Source: Hephaestia mangrovi (lineage in GTDB: Bacteria > Pseudomonadota > Alphaproteobacteria > Sphingomonadales > Sphingomonadaceae). From it: 58,010 bases of DNA. A program made the position numbers and the translations under genes. Under the pieces are notes generated by a model. It worked only from the letters and a program-made list of their open reading frames with translations. It was not told where the DNA came from and searched no databases. Below are positions 7,716-16,410 of the stretch, piece by piece. Each line of letters begins with the position of its first letter. Position 1 is the stretch's first letter. The stretch lies in assembly GCF_019880555.1 (NCBI RefSeq), contig NZ_JAINVU010000011.1, positions 1-58,010 on the forward strand, read 5' to 3'.

Positions 7716-8954
7716 ATGACCGCCGCCGCTTGCGCCACTATTGCGATCTGTCTCGCTGCGACGGCGGCAATGCTGGCGCGGCCTTGGCGGCTGCCCGAGG
7801 CGTTGTGGGCGGGGGCGGGCGCCGTCGCGCTGGTCGCTGCGGGACTGATGCCGCTGGGTGCGGCGGCGAAAGCCATCGCGCGCGGCGCCGACGTCTATTT
7901 GTTCCTCGCCGGCATGATGCTGCTTTCCGAGATGGCCCGACGCGAGGGATTATTCGACTGGCTTGCCGACCATGCCGTGCGTTGGGCGCGGGGATCGCGT
8001 CATCGGCTGTTCGTACTGGTCTATGCGATCGGCGTCGGCGTGACGACGTTCATGTCCAACGACGCGACCGCGGTGGTACTGACGCCCGCCGTATTCGCTG
8101 CCGCGCGCAGGGCAGAGGCCGATCCGTTGCCGGCGCTGTTCGCCTGCGCGATGGTCGCGAACGCGGCGAGCTTCGTGCTGCCGATCTCGAACCCCGCCAA
8201 TCTGGTGCTCTATGGCGGGGCGATGCCGCCGCTCGGGCGTTGGCTGGCGGCGTTCGCATTGCCCTCGCTGCTGGCGGTGATCGTCACGTTCGTGATGCTG
8301 CGGCTGGTGATGCGCCGCCACCTGACAGGTTCATGCCGCCTAGAAACGGTTGACGCGCCGCTCGGCGCCGGGGCCGGGATCGCACTCGCCGGTATCGTCG
8401 TGACCGCGCTGCTGTTGTTGGCGATGTCTGCGCTCGGTCGCCCGCTCGGCCTGCCTACCGCGATCGCTGGCGCTGTCACCGCCGGCGTGCTGCTGGTGCG
8501 TGACCGCGCGGGTGGGTGGACGGCGATCCGCAGCGTTTCGTGGGGCGTGCTGCCGCTCGTCGCCGCGCTGTTCGTGCAGGTAGAGGCGCTCGATCGGCTC
8601 GGGTTGATTGGTGTATTGGCGACTTTGCTGCATCCAAGCACCTCTGCGGCGGCGGCGTTGGGGGGCGGGCTCGCGCTGATCTCCAACCTCGTCAACAATC
8701 TGCCCGCCGGGCTGATTGCGTTGGGCGCGCTTGCGCAGGCGCAGCCGGGGCGGTTGGTCACCGATGTGGCGCTGATCGGTGTCGATCTGGGCCCCAACCT
8801 GTCGATCACCGGCAGCCTGGCGACAATTCTGTGGCTGACCGCGATCCGCCGTGAGGGCGAGGATGTGACCTTCTGGCGCTTCCTCAAGGTCGGCGCGGCG
8901 GTGATGCCGCCGGCGCTGATCTTCGCGCTCGGTGCGCGGCTGGCGATCGGTTAG
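7716..8954 (+). CDS. ArsB/NhaD-type membrane transporter
   Basis: A 412-residue polytopic membrane protein with about eleven hydrophobic segments. It carries features of the arsenite/Na+ (ArsB-SLC13) ion-transporter superfamily: 'YLFLAGMMLLSEMARREGLFDWLA' near residue 60, 'TTFMSNDATAVVLTPAV' near 110, and the repeat-inverted helix breaks 'LPISNPANLVLYGG' (about 157-170) and 'LISNLVNNLPAGLIALG' plus 'GVDLGPNLSITGSLATILW'. No arsR or arsC is nearby, so arsenite as substrate is not supported locally; other anions or Na+/H+ exchange are possible. Its stop codon overlaps the stop of the convergent AIM24 gene (8951-8954). Confidence 0.85.
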   Translation: MTAAACATIAICLAATAAMLARPWRLPEALWAGAGAVALVAAGLMPLGAAAKAIARGADVYLFLAGMMLLSEMARREGLFDWLADHAVRWARGSRHRLFVLVYAIGVGVTTFMSNDATAVVLTPAVFAAARRAEADPLPALFACAMVANAASFVLPISNPANLVLYGGAMPPLGRWLAAFALPSLLAVIVTFVMLRLVMRRHLTGSCRLETVDAPLGAGAGIALAGIVVTALLLLAMSALGRPLGLPTAIAGAVTAGVLLVRDRAGGWTAIRSVSWGVLPLVAALFVQVEALDRLGLIGVLATLLHPSTSAAAALGGGLALISNLVNNLPAGLIALGALAQAQPGRLVTDVALIGVDLGPNLSITGSLATILWLTAIRREGEDVTFWRFLKVGAAVMPPALIFALGARLAIG

Positions 8955-9787
8955 TTGCCCATCACCAGATCGCCGAACGAACCGAGCACCGATCCTTCGC
9001 CCTTGTTGCCGCCATGGCCGCCGGCCGCCTGCAACATCCGGCCGGCGAGGCGGGCGAAGGGGAGGGACTGAATCCAGATCTTGCCGGGGCCGCGCAGGCG
9101 CGCGAAGAACGCGCCTTCGCCGCCGAACACCATGCTTTTCACCCCGCCGGCGCGGACGAGATCGAAATCGACCGATGGCGTGAACGCGGCGATGCAGCCG
9201 GTATCGACATGGATTTCCTCACCGGCCGCAAGCTCGCCCTCGACGATCGCGCCGCCCATCTGGGCGAACACCCAGCCGTCGCCGTCGAGGCGCTGCATGA
9301 TGAAACCTTCGCCGCCGAACAGCCCGGTCATGATGCGCTGCTGGAAATAGATGCCGAGCTGGACACCACGGGCGGCACACAAAAAGGCATCCTTCTGGCA
9401 GATCAGCGTGCCGCCGATTTCCGAGAGCTTGACCGGCACGATCGCGCCGGGGACGGGGTTGGCGAAGGCGACCCGCGCCTTGCCCGCGGCGCCGCGATGG
9501 GTGAAGACGGTGGTGAACAGGCTCTCGCCGGTGACGAGGCGCTTGCCGGCGCCGACCAGCTTGTCCATGAAACCGCCGCCCTGCGATCCCGCGCGGCCGT
9601 CTCCGAACACCGTGGTCATGTCGACATCGGCATGCTTCCAGACCATCGCGCCGGCCTCGGCCACCGCGCTTTCGCCGGGATCGAGCTCGATCTCGACGAA
9701 CTGCAGCTCCTGGCCCTTGATCTCGAAATCCACATCGTCGGCGATGCTGTCGCGGCGTTGATGCGACCAGGGGCTGGGCGGGATCAT
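8951..9787 (-). CDS. AIM24/TIGR00266 family protein
   Basis: A 278-residue protein of the AIM24 family, a beta-helical fold related to tryptophan RNA-binding attenuator-like proteins. Typical segments are 'VEIELDPGESAVAEAGAMVWK' near the N-terminus, 'GGGFMDKLVGAGKRLVTGESLF' near 75-95, 'GGEGFIMQRLDGDGWVFAQMGGAI' and the closing 'GPGKIWIQSLPFARLAGRM'. Cellular role is unknown in bacteria; the yeast member affects mitochondrial inner-membrane structure. Transcribed toward the permease gene, with which it overlaps at the stop codons. The start at 9787 follows a weak purine stretch. Confidence 0.9.
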   Translation of the reverse strand: MIPPSPWSHQRRDSIADDVDFEIKGQELQFVEIELDPGESAVAEAGAMVWKHADVDMTTVFGDGRAGSQGGGFMDKLVGAGKRLVTGESLFTTVFTHRGAAGKARVAFANPVPGAIVPVKLSEIGGTLICQKDAFLCAARGVQLGIYFQQRIMTGLFGGEGFIMQRLDGDGWVFAQMGGAIVEGELAAGEEIHVDTGCIAAFTPSVDFDLVRAGGVKSMVFGGEGAFFARLRGPGKIWIQSLPFARLAGRMLQAAGGHGGNKGEGSVLGSFGDLVMGN

Positions 9788-9860
9788 CGAGCGGTCTCCA
9801 TTGCTGTGTTATCGAGATATATCACAGGTTGACGCGACAGTTCCAGACCGAAGACGCGAA

Positions 9861-10052
9861 GGGCGCCCGGTTTTGCCGGACGCCCCTCCTGAATGTCTCC
9901 GTCGCGGCGAAGCCAGTTGCAGGCCGGCCATGCCCCCGGCATGGCCTGCGGAATGCGGGGCATTCCGCACCTGTAACTCGTCGGTCCTCGCTGCGCGAGG
10001 CCGGCCGACAGCGCGTATGCGCTTCGCGCAACGGCGCGGTCGTGGCCGCGCC
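9861..10052. other. Cluster of strong hairpins downstream of glnA
   Basis: The non-coding space after glnA (minus strand) is packed with consecutive perfect or near-perfect stems: GGCGCGG/CCGCGCC (10033-10052, directly against the glnA stop), GCGCG/CGCGC near 10010-10032, CCTCG/CGAGG (9986-10000), TGCGGAATGC/GCATTCCGCA (9947-9969), GGCCATGCC/GGCATGGCC (9926-9946) and GGGCG-CCGG/CCGG-CGCCC (9861-9885). None is followed by a run of T, so classic intrinsic termination is not obvious. It may protect glnA mRNA, act as a Rho-resistant terminator array, or be a repeat unit. Stems are seen directly; role is inferred. Confidence 0.7.
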
Positions 10053-11465
10053 TTACGCGCTGTAGTACATGTCGTATTCGACCGGGCTCGGCGTGGTCTC
10101 GAAGCGGATCACATCGGCCCATTTGAGATCGGCATAAGCGTCGATCTGGTCCTTGGTGAAGACATCGCCCTTGAGCAGGAACTCGTAATCCTCCTGCAGC
10201 GCGACCAGGGCTTCACGCAGCGAGCCGCAGACGGTCGGCACGTTGACCAGCTCGGACGGCGGCAGATCGTACAGATTCTTGTCCATCGCGTCGCCGGGAT
10301 GGATCTTGTTCTGGATGCCGTCGAGCCCCGCCATCAGCAGCGCGGCATAGCAGAGATACGGATTGGCCATCGCGTCCGGGAAACGGAACTCGACGCGCTT
10401 CGCCTTGGCGCCCGTGCCGTACGGAATGCGGCACGAGGCCGAGCGGTTGCGGCTCGAATAAGCGAGCAGCACCGGCGCCTCGAAGCCCGGCACCAGCCGT
10501 TTGTAGCTGTTGGTCGTCGGGTTGGTGAAGGCGTTCAAGGCGCGGGCGTGCTTGATGACGCCGCCTATGAAATAGAGGCAGGTGTCGCTCAGGCCCGCAT
10601 AGCCGTTGCCGGCGAACAGCGGCTCCTTGCCGTTCCAGATCGAGATGTGCGTGTGCATGCCCGAGCCGTTATCGTCCTTGATCGGCTTGGGCATGAAGGT
10701 CGCCGTCTTGCCATAGGCATGCGCGACCTGGTGCACGACATATTTGTAGATCTGCATGCGGTCGGCGGTCTGCGTCAGCGTGCCGAAGGTGAGGCCGAGC
10801 TCGTGCTGCGCGGCGGCCACCTCATGGTGGTGCTTGTCGCACGGCAGGCCCATTTCCATCATCGTGGTGACCATCTCGCCACGGATGTCGACCGCGGAAT
10901 CGACCGGCGCGACGGGGAAATAGCCACCCTTGGCGCGCGGACGGTGGCCGAGATTGCCGCCTTCATATTCCTTGCCCGAATTGGTCGGCAGCTCGATGTC
11001 GTCGATCTCGAAATAGCTGGTGTTGTAGCCCGTTTCGAACTGGACGTTGTCGAACATGAAGAATTCGGCCTCGGGGCCGACATAGGCGGTGTCGCCGATT
11101 CCGGTGGTCTTGAGGAACGCCTCGGCGCGCTTGGCGGTGGTGCGCGGATCGCGCGAATAGCCCTCGCCGGTGGCCGGCTCGACGACGTCGCAGAACACGA
11201 TCAGCATCGGCGTGGCCGAGAAGGGATCGGTGTAGACCGCGTCGAGATCGGGCATCAGGATCATGTCCGATTCATTGATCGCCTTCCAGCCTTCGATCGA
11301 CGAACCGTCGAACATCAGGCCATCGGTCAGCGCGTCTTCGTCGATCACGCTCGAAACCATGGTCAAATGCTGCCACTTGCCCTTGGGATCGGTGAAACGA
11401 AGATCGACCCACTCGATCTCCTCGTCCTTGATCTTCTTGATGATGTCTTCGGCCTTGTTCGCCAT
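10053..11465 (-). CDS. glnA: Type I glutamine synthetase
   Basis: The 470-residue enzyme makes glutamine from glutamate, ammonia and ATP as a dodecamer in the cytoplasm. Hallmarks: '[12 protein letters not shown]' near residue 50, '[10 protein letters not shown]' near 130, the '[12 protein letters not shown]' nucleotide block near 265 and '[14 protein letters not shown]' near 340. The adenylylation tyrosine is Y399 in NLYDLPP, so activity is likely controlled by GlnE. The start at 11465 is the family start; the frame continues upstream without homology. It lies 79 bases downstream of glnB on the same strand and shares its sigma-54-type promoter. Confidence 0.98.
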   Translation of the reverse strand: MANKAEDIIKKIKDEEIEWVDLRFTDPKGKWQHLTMVSSVIDEDALTDGLMFDGSSIEGWKAINESDMILMPDLDAVYTDPFSATPMLIVFCDVVEPATGEGYSRDPRTTAKRAEAFLKTTGIGDTAYVGPEAEFFMFDNVQFETGYNTSYFEIDDIELPTNSGKEYEGGNLGHRPRAKGGYFPVAPVDSAVDIRGEMVTTMMEMGLPCDKHHHEVAAAQHELGLTFGTLTQTADRMQIYKYVVHQVAHAYGKTATFMPKPIKDDNGSGMHTHISIWNGKEPLFAGNGYAGLSDTCLYFIGGVIKHARALNAFTNPTTNSYKRLVPGFEAPVLLAYSSRNRSASCRIPYGTGAKAKRVEFRFPDAMANPYLCYAALLMAGLDGIQNKIHPGDAMDKNLYDLPPSELVNVPTVCGSLREALVALQEDYEFLLKGDVFTKDQIDAYADLKWADVIRFETTPSPVEYDMYYSA

Positions 11466-11544
11466 GATGATCGTCACTTTCCTCTTGGACTGGCCCGGTG
11501 GAAGCCGGGGTTCTCGTTGAACGGGCAGGGCGGATGAAACGGCG

Positions 11545-11883
<339 letters not shown>

Positions 11884-11913
11884 CTAATTCCCATTCCCCG
11901 CAGCGAGTGACCT

Positions 11914-11930
11914 TTCAAGGAGCGTGCCAG
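11914..11930 (-). promoter_or_regulatory. Sigma-54 (RpoN) promoter of glnBA
   Basis: On the minus strand CTGGCACGCTCCTTGAA matches the sigma-54 consensus YTGGCACGrNNNTTGCW with correct spacing between the -24 GG and -12 elements; the differences are C for r and A for C in the -12 element (TTGAA). The start point would fall near 11902, giving a leader of about 20 bases before glnB. Context (glnBA operon) makes the assignment strong. Confidence 0.8.
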
Positions 11931-11970
11931 CCCGAAGCCCGCAGAAATGCGTGGCGAAAGGATGGAGCCC

Positions 11971-11989
11971 ATGCCGAAAATCAGGGCAT
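11971..11989. promoter_or_regulatory. Candidate NtrC-binding dyad, proximal
   Basis: The dyad ATGCC-N9-GGCAT (core TGCCGAAAATCAGGGCA) has the TGC-N11-GCA spacing and A-rich centre of NtrC sites. It is centred at 11980, about 78 bases upstream of the inferred glnBA start, a usual enhancer distance for a sigma-54 promoter. Confidence 0.6.
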
Positions 11990-11998
11990 CGCCTGCTT

Positions 11999-12019
11999 CG
12001 TGCCCAAAATTTCGGCACG
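11999..12019. promoter_or_regulatory. Candidate NtrC-binding dyad, distal
   Basis: CGTGCC-N9-GGCACG (core TGCCCAAAATTTCGGCA) is an almost perfect palindrome with the same TGC-N11-GCA layout as the proximal site. The centres (12009 and 11980) are 29 bases apart, close to three helical turns, which would allow two NtrC dimers to cooperate at about -78 and -107. Confidence 0.65.
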
Positions 12020-12255
12020 GCGAGGCAGCAGCGAAGTTGACGAAATTGACTCGATCCAGCGGGTCCGTCCAAGTGTCGAAAATAGCCCCTAGCCGATTGA
12101 GAAATCGGCAAAATGGTTGGTCGGCGCGGAACGCGACGGTCAACCGGGCGGTTGAGGATCGCGTCGGGCGCGCCGAACGCTCCGGGCAAGGCGCTCGATC
12201 GATCGGCAAGGCTTCCCCATCGCACATCGGCAACCGTGTAGGAAAGTGAAAAAGG

Positions 12256-13005
12256 GTGATCCAAATCATCGCGCGCGACGTTGACGGCATGATGGCGCAT
12301 TCGATTCCCGACGACTGGCTGAAGCCCGCCGACCTCAAGGCCGCGACGGCCGCGCAGCGCGCGATCGCCGACGCGGTGGAGCATGAGGACCGGATCGGGC
12401 CGGTGGCAACGGTTGCCGGGGTCGATACCTCGATGAAGTGGCGCGACACGCGCGGGCCGATCCACGCCGCGGTGGCGCCGGTGGCGTGGCCGGGCGGCGC
12501 GGCGCTGCCGCCTGCCAGCCTGACGATGGTGCCGCCGATCCCCTATGTTCCGGGCTATCTGGGCTTTCGCGAGGTGCCGGCGCTCGTCACCCTGCTCGAT
12601 GCGATGCCGCGGCGGCCCGATCTGTTGCTGGTCGACGGCCATGGCATCGCGCATCCGCGGCGATGCGGGATCGCCGCGCATCTCGGCGTGGTGGCGGACA
12701 TTCCGGCGATCGGTTGCGCCAAGAGCCTGCTGTGCGGGCGGATCGAAGGCGAGCTCGGCCCGGCGCCCGGCGACATCGCGCCGCTGGTCGATCGTGGCGA
12801 GCAGGTCGGCGTCGCGCTGAGGATGCGCGCGCGGGCCAATCCGATCTACGTCAGCACCGGCCATCGCGTGTCGCTGGCGAGCGCGATCGAGTGGGTGATG
12901 AAGCTCAACGATGGCCGCCGGTTGCCGCTGCCGGTCCGCCTCGCGCACGACGCCGCGAACGCGGCGCGGCGAGCGGCGGAGGATAATATCGAGCGGCGGC
13001 CGTAA
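12256..13005 (+). CDS. nfi: Endonuclease V
   Basis: The protein (249 residues from GTG at 12256; 238 from ATG at 12289) is endonuclease V, which nicks DNA one nucleotide 3' of hypoxanthine and starts repair of deaminated adenine. Visible catalytic and wedge residues, numbered from the GTG: D57 in AGVDTS, PYVP wedge at 96-99, E106 in LGFRE, D127 in LLVDGHG, and 'HPRRCGIAAHLGVV' at 133-146. A GGAAAG stretch nine bases before the GTG supports that start modestly. It is divergent from glnB; the gap contains the nitrogen-control elements, so its own promoter must overlap that region. Confidence 0.93.
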   Translation: MIQIIARDVDGMMAHSIPDDWLKPADLKAATAAQRAIADAVEHEDRIGPVATVAGVDTSMKWRDTRGPIHAAVAPVAWPGGAALPPASLTMVPPIPYVPGYLGFREVPALVTLLDAMPRRPDLLLVDGHGIAHPRRCGIAAHLGVVADIPAIGCAKSLLCGRIEGELGPAPGDIAPLVDRGEQVGVALRMRARANPIYVSTGHRVSLASAIEWVMKLNDGRRLPLPVRLAHDAANAARRAAEDNIERRP

Positions 13006-13009
13006 GCGA

Positions 13010-13510
13010 TCAGGCGCTTGCGTCTGCCGCCGTCTCGCCAATGCGTTCGATGATGCGGGCGTGGAGTGACTTGCGGGCGAGGGCCGTCTCGAGCCGGGCG
13101 AGGGCCAGGGTGACGTTGCCCGCCTCCGCGTCGAGATCGCGGGCGACCGCGTCGAACACCTGCCATAGCGGGCGCAGCCGTCTGATCAGCGCCTCGCCCG
13201 CCGGCGACAGGCTGAGGATGCGGCGGCGCGAATCGTCGGGGTCGGGGCGGGCCTCGATAATGCCGGCGCGTTGCAGCGATTGCCGCGTCTCGCTGATCGA
13301 GGGATGGCTGATCCCCAGCGCGGCGGCGAGGCTGGTGACGCTCATCGGCCCGTTGAGCGCCAGCTGGTTGATGACGCCAAACCAGCGCTGCTCGAACCGT
13401 GCGCCCTCCGTCTCATAGATTTTCGCGGCGTCGGCGTCGATCTGCGCGCTCAGGCGGCGCAGCCGGGCGCCGAGCGCGGCGCCGCCCTGATCCGTGACGT
13501 AATCGGTCAT
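13010..13510 (-). CDS. MarR family transcriptional regulator
   Basis: A 166-residue winged-helix regulator: 'ALNGPMSVTSLAAALGISHPSISETRQSLQRAGIIEARPDPDDSRRRILSLSPAG' is the DNA-binding domain (about 50-105), with the DxRR wing motif. Flanking helices form the dimer interface. It is divergent from the serine hydrolase gene at 13591, and the 80-base space between them contains a palindrome that is probably its operator, so it most likely represses the hydrolase and itself. Its stop is a few bases from the convergent endonuclease V stop. Ligand unknown. Confidence 0.9.
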   Translation of the reverse strand: MTDYVTDQGGAALGARLRRLSAQIDADAAKIYETEGARFEQRWFGVINQLALNGPMSVTSLAAALGISHPSISETRQSLQRAGIIEARPDPDDSRRRILSLSPAGEALIRRLRPLWQVFDAVARDLDAEAGNVTLALARLETALARKSLHARIIERIGETAADASA

Positions 13511-13541
13511 CGATTGCCTCTTCGAAAATGCCGTTGACTCA

Positions 13542-13559
13542 TATGTAGGTGCCTACGTA
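13542..13559. promoter_or_regulatory. Probable MarR operator overlapping the hydrolase promoter
   Basis: TATGTAGGTGCCTACGTA is a palindrome (arms GTAGG/CCTAC around TG, extended by TA..TA). It lies between a TTGACT (-35-like, 13534-13539) and a TAATTA (-10-like, 13558-13563) facing the hydrolase, so a bound repressor would block polymerase. The divergent marR gene starts 30 bases away, fitting autoregulation. Confidence 0.65.
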
Positions 13560-13590
13560 ATTATGCGCAAGCAAGATGAAGGAAGGGCTT

Positions 13591-14766
13591 ATGTCAGACG
13601 GGCGGGGCGGAGCGGAGATGACGCGGCGCGGCGTCGTCGGCGCGGTGGGGATGGCGCTGGCGTGGCCGGCGATTGGCGCGCGCGCGGCGGCGCTCGATGG
13701 TTTCGACGCCTTCGTCCGGGCGAGGATGGCCGAGGCTCTTATCCCGGGGCTCGCGGTGGGGCTGGCGCGTGACGGCGCGGAGACGTTCGCCAGGGGATAT
13801 GGCTTTGCCGATCTCGCCCGTCGGCGGCCGGTGACGACCGACACGATGTTCCACATCGCGTCGATCACCAAGACGATCACGGCAGCGGCGGTGATGCTGC
13901 TGGTCGATCGCAAGCGGATCGCGCTGGACGAGCGGGTCGCGCCGCATCTCGATTTCACGATCGCCGGGGCGGGGGCGGCGTCGATCACCTTCCGGCACCT
14001 GCTGATGCACGTTTCGGGCATTTCCGACGAGACCTATTACAGGATCGATTTCCGCACGCGCGGCGGCGATGCGACCATGCCGCTGGGCACCTTGCTCCGC
14101 GACTATCTGGCGCGTGGCGGCCGCTATGCCGGGGACGGCAACGTCAAGACCATGCCGGGGACACGATGGGAATACAGTAATATCGGGTTCGCGCTGCTCG
14201 GCTATCTGGTCGGGCGGATTGCTGGGAAGGATATGCGAATGCTGACCCGCGAGCGGTTGTTCGCGCCGCTCGGGCTGCGCCACATCGCGTGGACGATCTC
14301 GGATACGCCGGCGCGACTGCGCGCCACGCCTTATGATCTCGTCGACGGCGTGGTGAAGGCGATTCAGCCGGTCGGGTTTCCCGATTGGCCGGCGGGCATG
14401 GTTCGGGCGTCGATCGGTGACCTGACGACCCTCGTCGCCGCTGCCGCCAATGGCGGCGCCGCCAGGGGCCAGCGGTTGATGAGCGCGGGCAGCGCCGCGG
14501 CGATGCTGGCGATGCGGCGGCCGCCGGGGTTGCCCGACTGGCTGACCGGGCAGGGGCTTGCCTGGCAGCAATCGCCGCTCGATGGGGTGCCCCGGATCAA
14601 CCATTGGGGTGGCGATCCGGGCGTGTTCACCATGGCCTATCTCGATCCCGAACGGTGGAGCGCGGCCGTGCTGCTGTCCAATCTCTCGGCCAGCGCGGAA
14701 AGTCGCAAGGCGATGACGGCGATCGCGGCGCGCGCGTTGCGCCTCGCCGGGGGCGATCAGGCGTAG
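13591..14766 (+). CDS. Serine hydrolase of the beta-lactamase (class C/EstB) family, exported
   Basis: A 391-residue protein with a twin-arginine-like leader (MTRRGVVGAVGMALAWPA) and a beta-lactamase/DD-peptidase fold. Catalytic motifs are S91-I-T-K94 (HIASITKT) and Y195-S-N (RWEYSNIG), with a late HWGG in place of the KTG motif. Such proteins are often esterases or D-peptidases rather than antibiotic-degrading beta-lactamases. GGAAGG precedes the ATG at 13591; an in-frame ATG at 13576 is possible. Probably repressed by the divergent MarR protein. Its end overlaps the convergent map gene by ten bases. Confidence 0.87.
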   Translation: MSDGRGGAEMTRRGVVGAVGMALAWPAIGARAAALDGFDAFVRARMAEALIPGLAVGLARDGAETFARGYGFADLARRRPVTTDTMFHIASITKTITAAAVMLLVDRKRIALDERVAPHLDFTIAGAGAASITFRHLLMHVSGISDETYYRIDFRTRGGDATMPLGTLLRDYLARGGRYAGDGNVKTMPGTRWEYSNIGFALLGYLVGRIAGKDMRMLTRERLFAPLGLRHIAWTISDTPARLRATPYDLVDGVVKAIQPVGFPDWPAGMVRASIGDLTTLVAAAANGGAARGQRLMSAGSAAAMLAMRRPPGLPDWLTGQGLAWQQSPLDGVPRINHWGGDPGVFTMAYLDPERWSAAVLLSNLSASAESRKAMTAIAARALRLAGGDQA

Positions 14767-15584
14767 GGCGGCTTGTCGAAGCCCTTGGGGCTGGTGGTGA
14801 AGATCTCGCAGCCGTCCTCGGTAATGCCGATCGAATGTTCGAACTGCGCCGAGAGCGAGCGGTCGCGAGTCACCGCGGTCCAGCCGTCGTCGAGGATCTT
14901 CACGTCGGCGCGGCCGATGTTGATCATCGGTTCGATGGTGAAGAACATGCCGGGCTTCAATTCGGGGCCGGTGCCGGGGCGGCCGGCATGGACCACCTCA
15001 GGCGCGTCGTGGAACAGACGGCCGAGGCCGTGGCCGCAGAAATCGCGGACGACGCCGTAGCGATATTGCTCGGCATGGCGCTGGATCGCATGGCCGATAT
15101 CACCGAGATGATTGCCGGGCTTGGCGTGCTCGATGCCGATCATCAGGCATTCGTAGGTGACGTCGACCAGGCGGCGCGCTTTCACATTGGCGTTGCCGAC
15201 GATGTACATCCGGCTCGAATCGCCGTGCCAGCCGTCGAGGATCGGCGTGACGTCGATATTGACGATGTCGCCGTCCTTGAGCGTCCGGTTCGACGGGATG
15301 CCGTGGCACACGACATGGTTGATCGAGATGCAGCTCGAATGCGTGTAGCCGCGATAGCCGAGCGTCGCGGGCACGCCGCCGGCGCGGACGATATAATTGC
15401 GGATCATCTCGTCGAGCGCCTGCGTCTCGACGCCGGGGACGACGTGCGGCACCACCATGTCGAGCACCTCGGCGGCGAGGCGTCCGGCGCGGCGCATGCC
15501 CTCGAACCCCGCCTCGTCGTGGAGCTTGATCGCGCCGGTGCGGGCGAGCGGGGCGTCGTCGGTAACGGTCACGTAATCGGTCAT
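14757..15584 (-). CDS. map: Type I methionine aminopeptidase
   Basis: The 275-residue protein removes the initiator methionine from nascent proteins. The five metal ligands are visible: D111 (NIDVTP), D122 (HGDSSRM), H185 (GHGLG), E218 (FFTIEPM) and E249 (QFEHSIGI); H94 in VCHGIP is the substrate-binding histidine. Length and spacing are those of bacterial MetAP-I. The start at 15584 gives the MTDYVTVTDD N-terminus; the open frame upstream is the complement of the neighbouring gene. Essential housekeeping enzyme, divergent from the MoaB/CinA-like gene with a 63-base gap. Confidence 0.97.
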   Translation of the reverse strand: MTDYVTVTDDAPLARTGAIKLHDEAGFEGMRRAGRLAAEVLDMVVPHVVPGVETQALDEMIRNYIVRAGGVPATLGYRGYTHSSCISINHVVCHGIPSNRTLKDGDIVNIDVTPILDGWHGDSSRMYIVGNANVKARRLVDVTYECLMIGIEHAKPGNHLGDIGHAIQRHAEQYRYGVVRDFCGHGLGRLFHDAPEVVHAGRPGTGPELKPGMFFTIEPMINIGRADVKILDDGWTAVTRDRSLSAQFEHSIGITEDGCEIFTTSPKGFDKPPYA

Positions 15585-15647
15585 GGGCGCGATATAGCGA
15601 GCACGGCCGGGCTTTGCGAGGGGGGAGCGGCGCGGTATGGCAGGTCC

Positions 15648-16403
15648 ATGGCCGACCGCATCTGGACCGCAGCCCTCGTCGTGATCGGCGACGAAATCCT
15701 TTCCGGCCGTACGCAGGACAGGAACGTCGCGCAGATCGCGACGTGGCTCAATGTCCAGGGCATCCGGCTGGCCGAGGTGCGCGTCGTCGGCGATCGCACC
15801 GAGGCGATCGTCGAAGCGGTCAACGCGCTGAGGGCGCGCAACGATTACCTGTTCACCACCGGCGGGATCGGGCCGACGCATGACGACATCACCGTCGACG
15901 CGATCGCCGAGGCGCTGGGCGTGCCGGTGGAATATCACCCGCAGGCGCTGGCGATCCTCGAGCGCCATTATGCGACGCGCGGCGGGCTGACCGAGGCGCG
16001 CAAGCGGATGGCGCGCGTGCCGCAGGGCGCCGACCTCATCGAGAATCGCATGTCGGGCGCGCCGGGCATCCGCATCGGCTCGATCTTCGTGATGGCCGGC
16101 GTGCCGCACATCACCGCCGGCATGCTCGATGCGCTGACCGGCACGCTGGAAGGCGGCGCGCCGCTGGTCAGCCGGACGATCGGCTGCTGGGTCGCCGAAA
16201 GCGAGGTCGCCGACTTGTTGAGTGCGGTCGAGCGCGCGCATGATGGCGTGGCGATCGGCAGCTACCCGTTCTTCCGCGAAGGCAAGGTGGGCGCGAACTT
16301 CGTCGTCCGCGCGACCGACGCGGCACTGGTTGATGCGTGCGTGGCCGCGCTCGTCGCCGCGCTGGCCGAGGCCGGCTACGCGGCTATCGACGGCGGGATC
16401 TGA
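15648..16403 (+). CDS. Molybdopterin-binding domain protein (CinA N-terminal/MoaB-like)
   Basis: This 251-residue protein contains the MoCF/MoaB fold: GDEILSG at 14-20 and TGGIGPTHDD at 71-80, the substrate and metal-binding loop, then 'GVPHITAGMLDALTG'. It equals the N-terminal part of CinA without the C-terminal nicotinamide-nucleotide amidase domain, so it is likely an ADP-ribose-type pyrophosphatase (COG1058) rather than a molybdenum-cofactor enzyme. It is read away from map. No other cofactor genes are nearby. Start chosen at ATG 15648, which gives the standard 'TAALVVIGDEILSGRTQDRN' opening. Confidence 0.88.
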   Translation: MADRIWTAALVVIGDEILSGRTQDRNVAQIATWLNVQGIRLAEVRVVGDRTEAIVEAVNALRARNDYLFTTGGIGPTHDDITVDAIAEALGVPVEYHPQALAILERHYATRGGLTEARKRMARVPQGADLIENRMSGAPGIRIGSIFVMAGVPHITAGMLDALTGTLEGGAPLVSRTIGCWVAESEVADLLSAVERAHDGVAIGSYPFFREGKVGANFVVRATDAALVDACVAALVAALAEAGYAAIDGGI

Positions 16404-16410
16404 CGCGCGC

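Noticed and set aside
5786..7876. Very long minus-strand open frame opposite the cyclophilin and quinone oxidoreductase genes
   Set aside because: It is the complement of two well-supported genes, has arginine- and alanine-rich shadow composition and no homology.
7716..8954. Arsenic resistance locus
   Set aside because: The permease fold fits ArsB, but arsR, arsC and arsH are absent nearby, so an arsenic role is not claimed.
9861..9885. Simple intrinsic terminator of glnA
   Set aside because: The stem lacks a T-run on either strand and is 170 bases from the stop, so I describe it as part of the hairpin tract instead.
9801..11537. 578-codon plus-strand frame opposite glnA
   Set aside because: It mirrors the glutamine synthetase gene; third-position GC bias of glnA creates the open antisense frame.
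13591..14766. Antibiotic-resistance class C beta-lactamase
   Set aside because: SxxK and YxN are present but the KTG motif is replaced by HWGG; esterase or peptidase activity is at least as likely.
14604..15647. Open frame running into the MoaB/CinA-like gene from upstream
   Set aside because: This stretch is antisense to map; only the part from 15648 matches the family.
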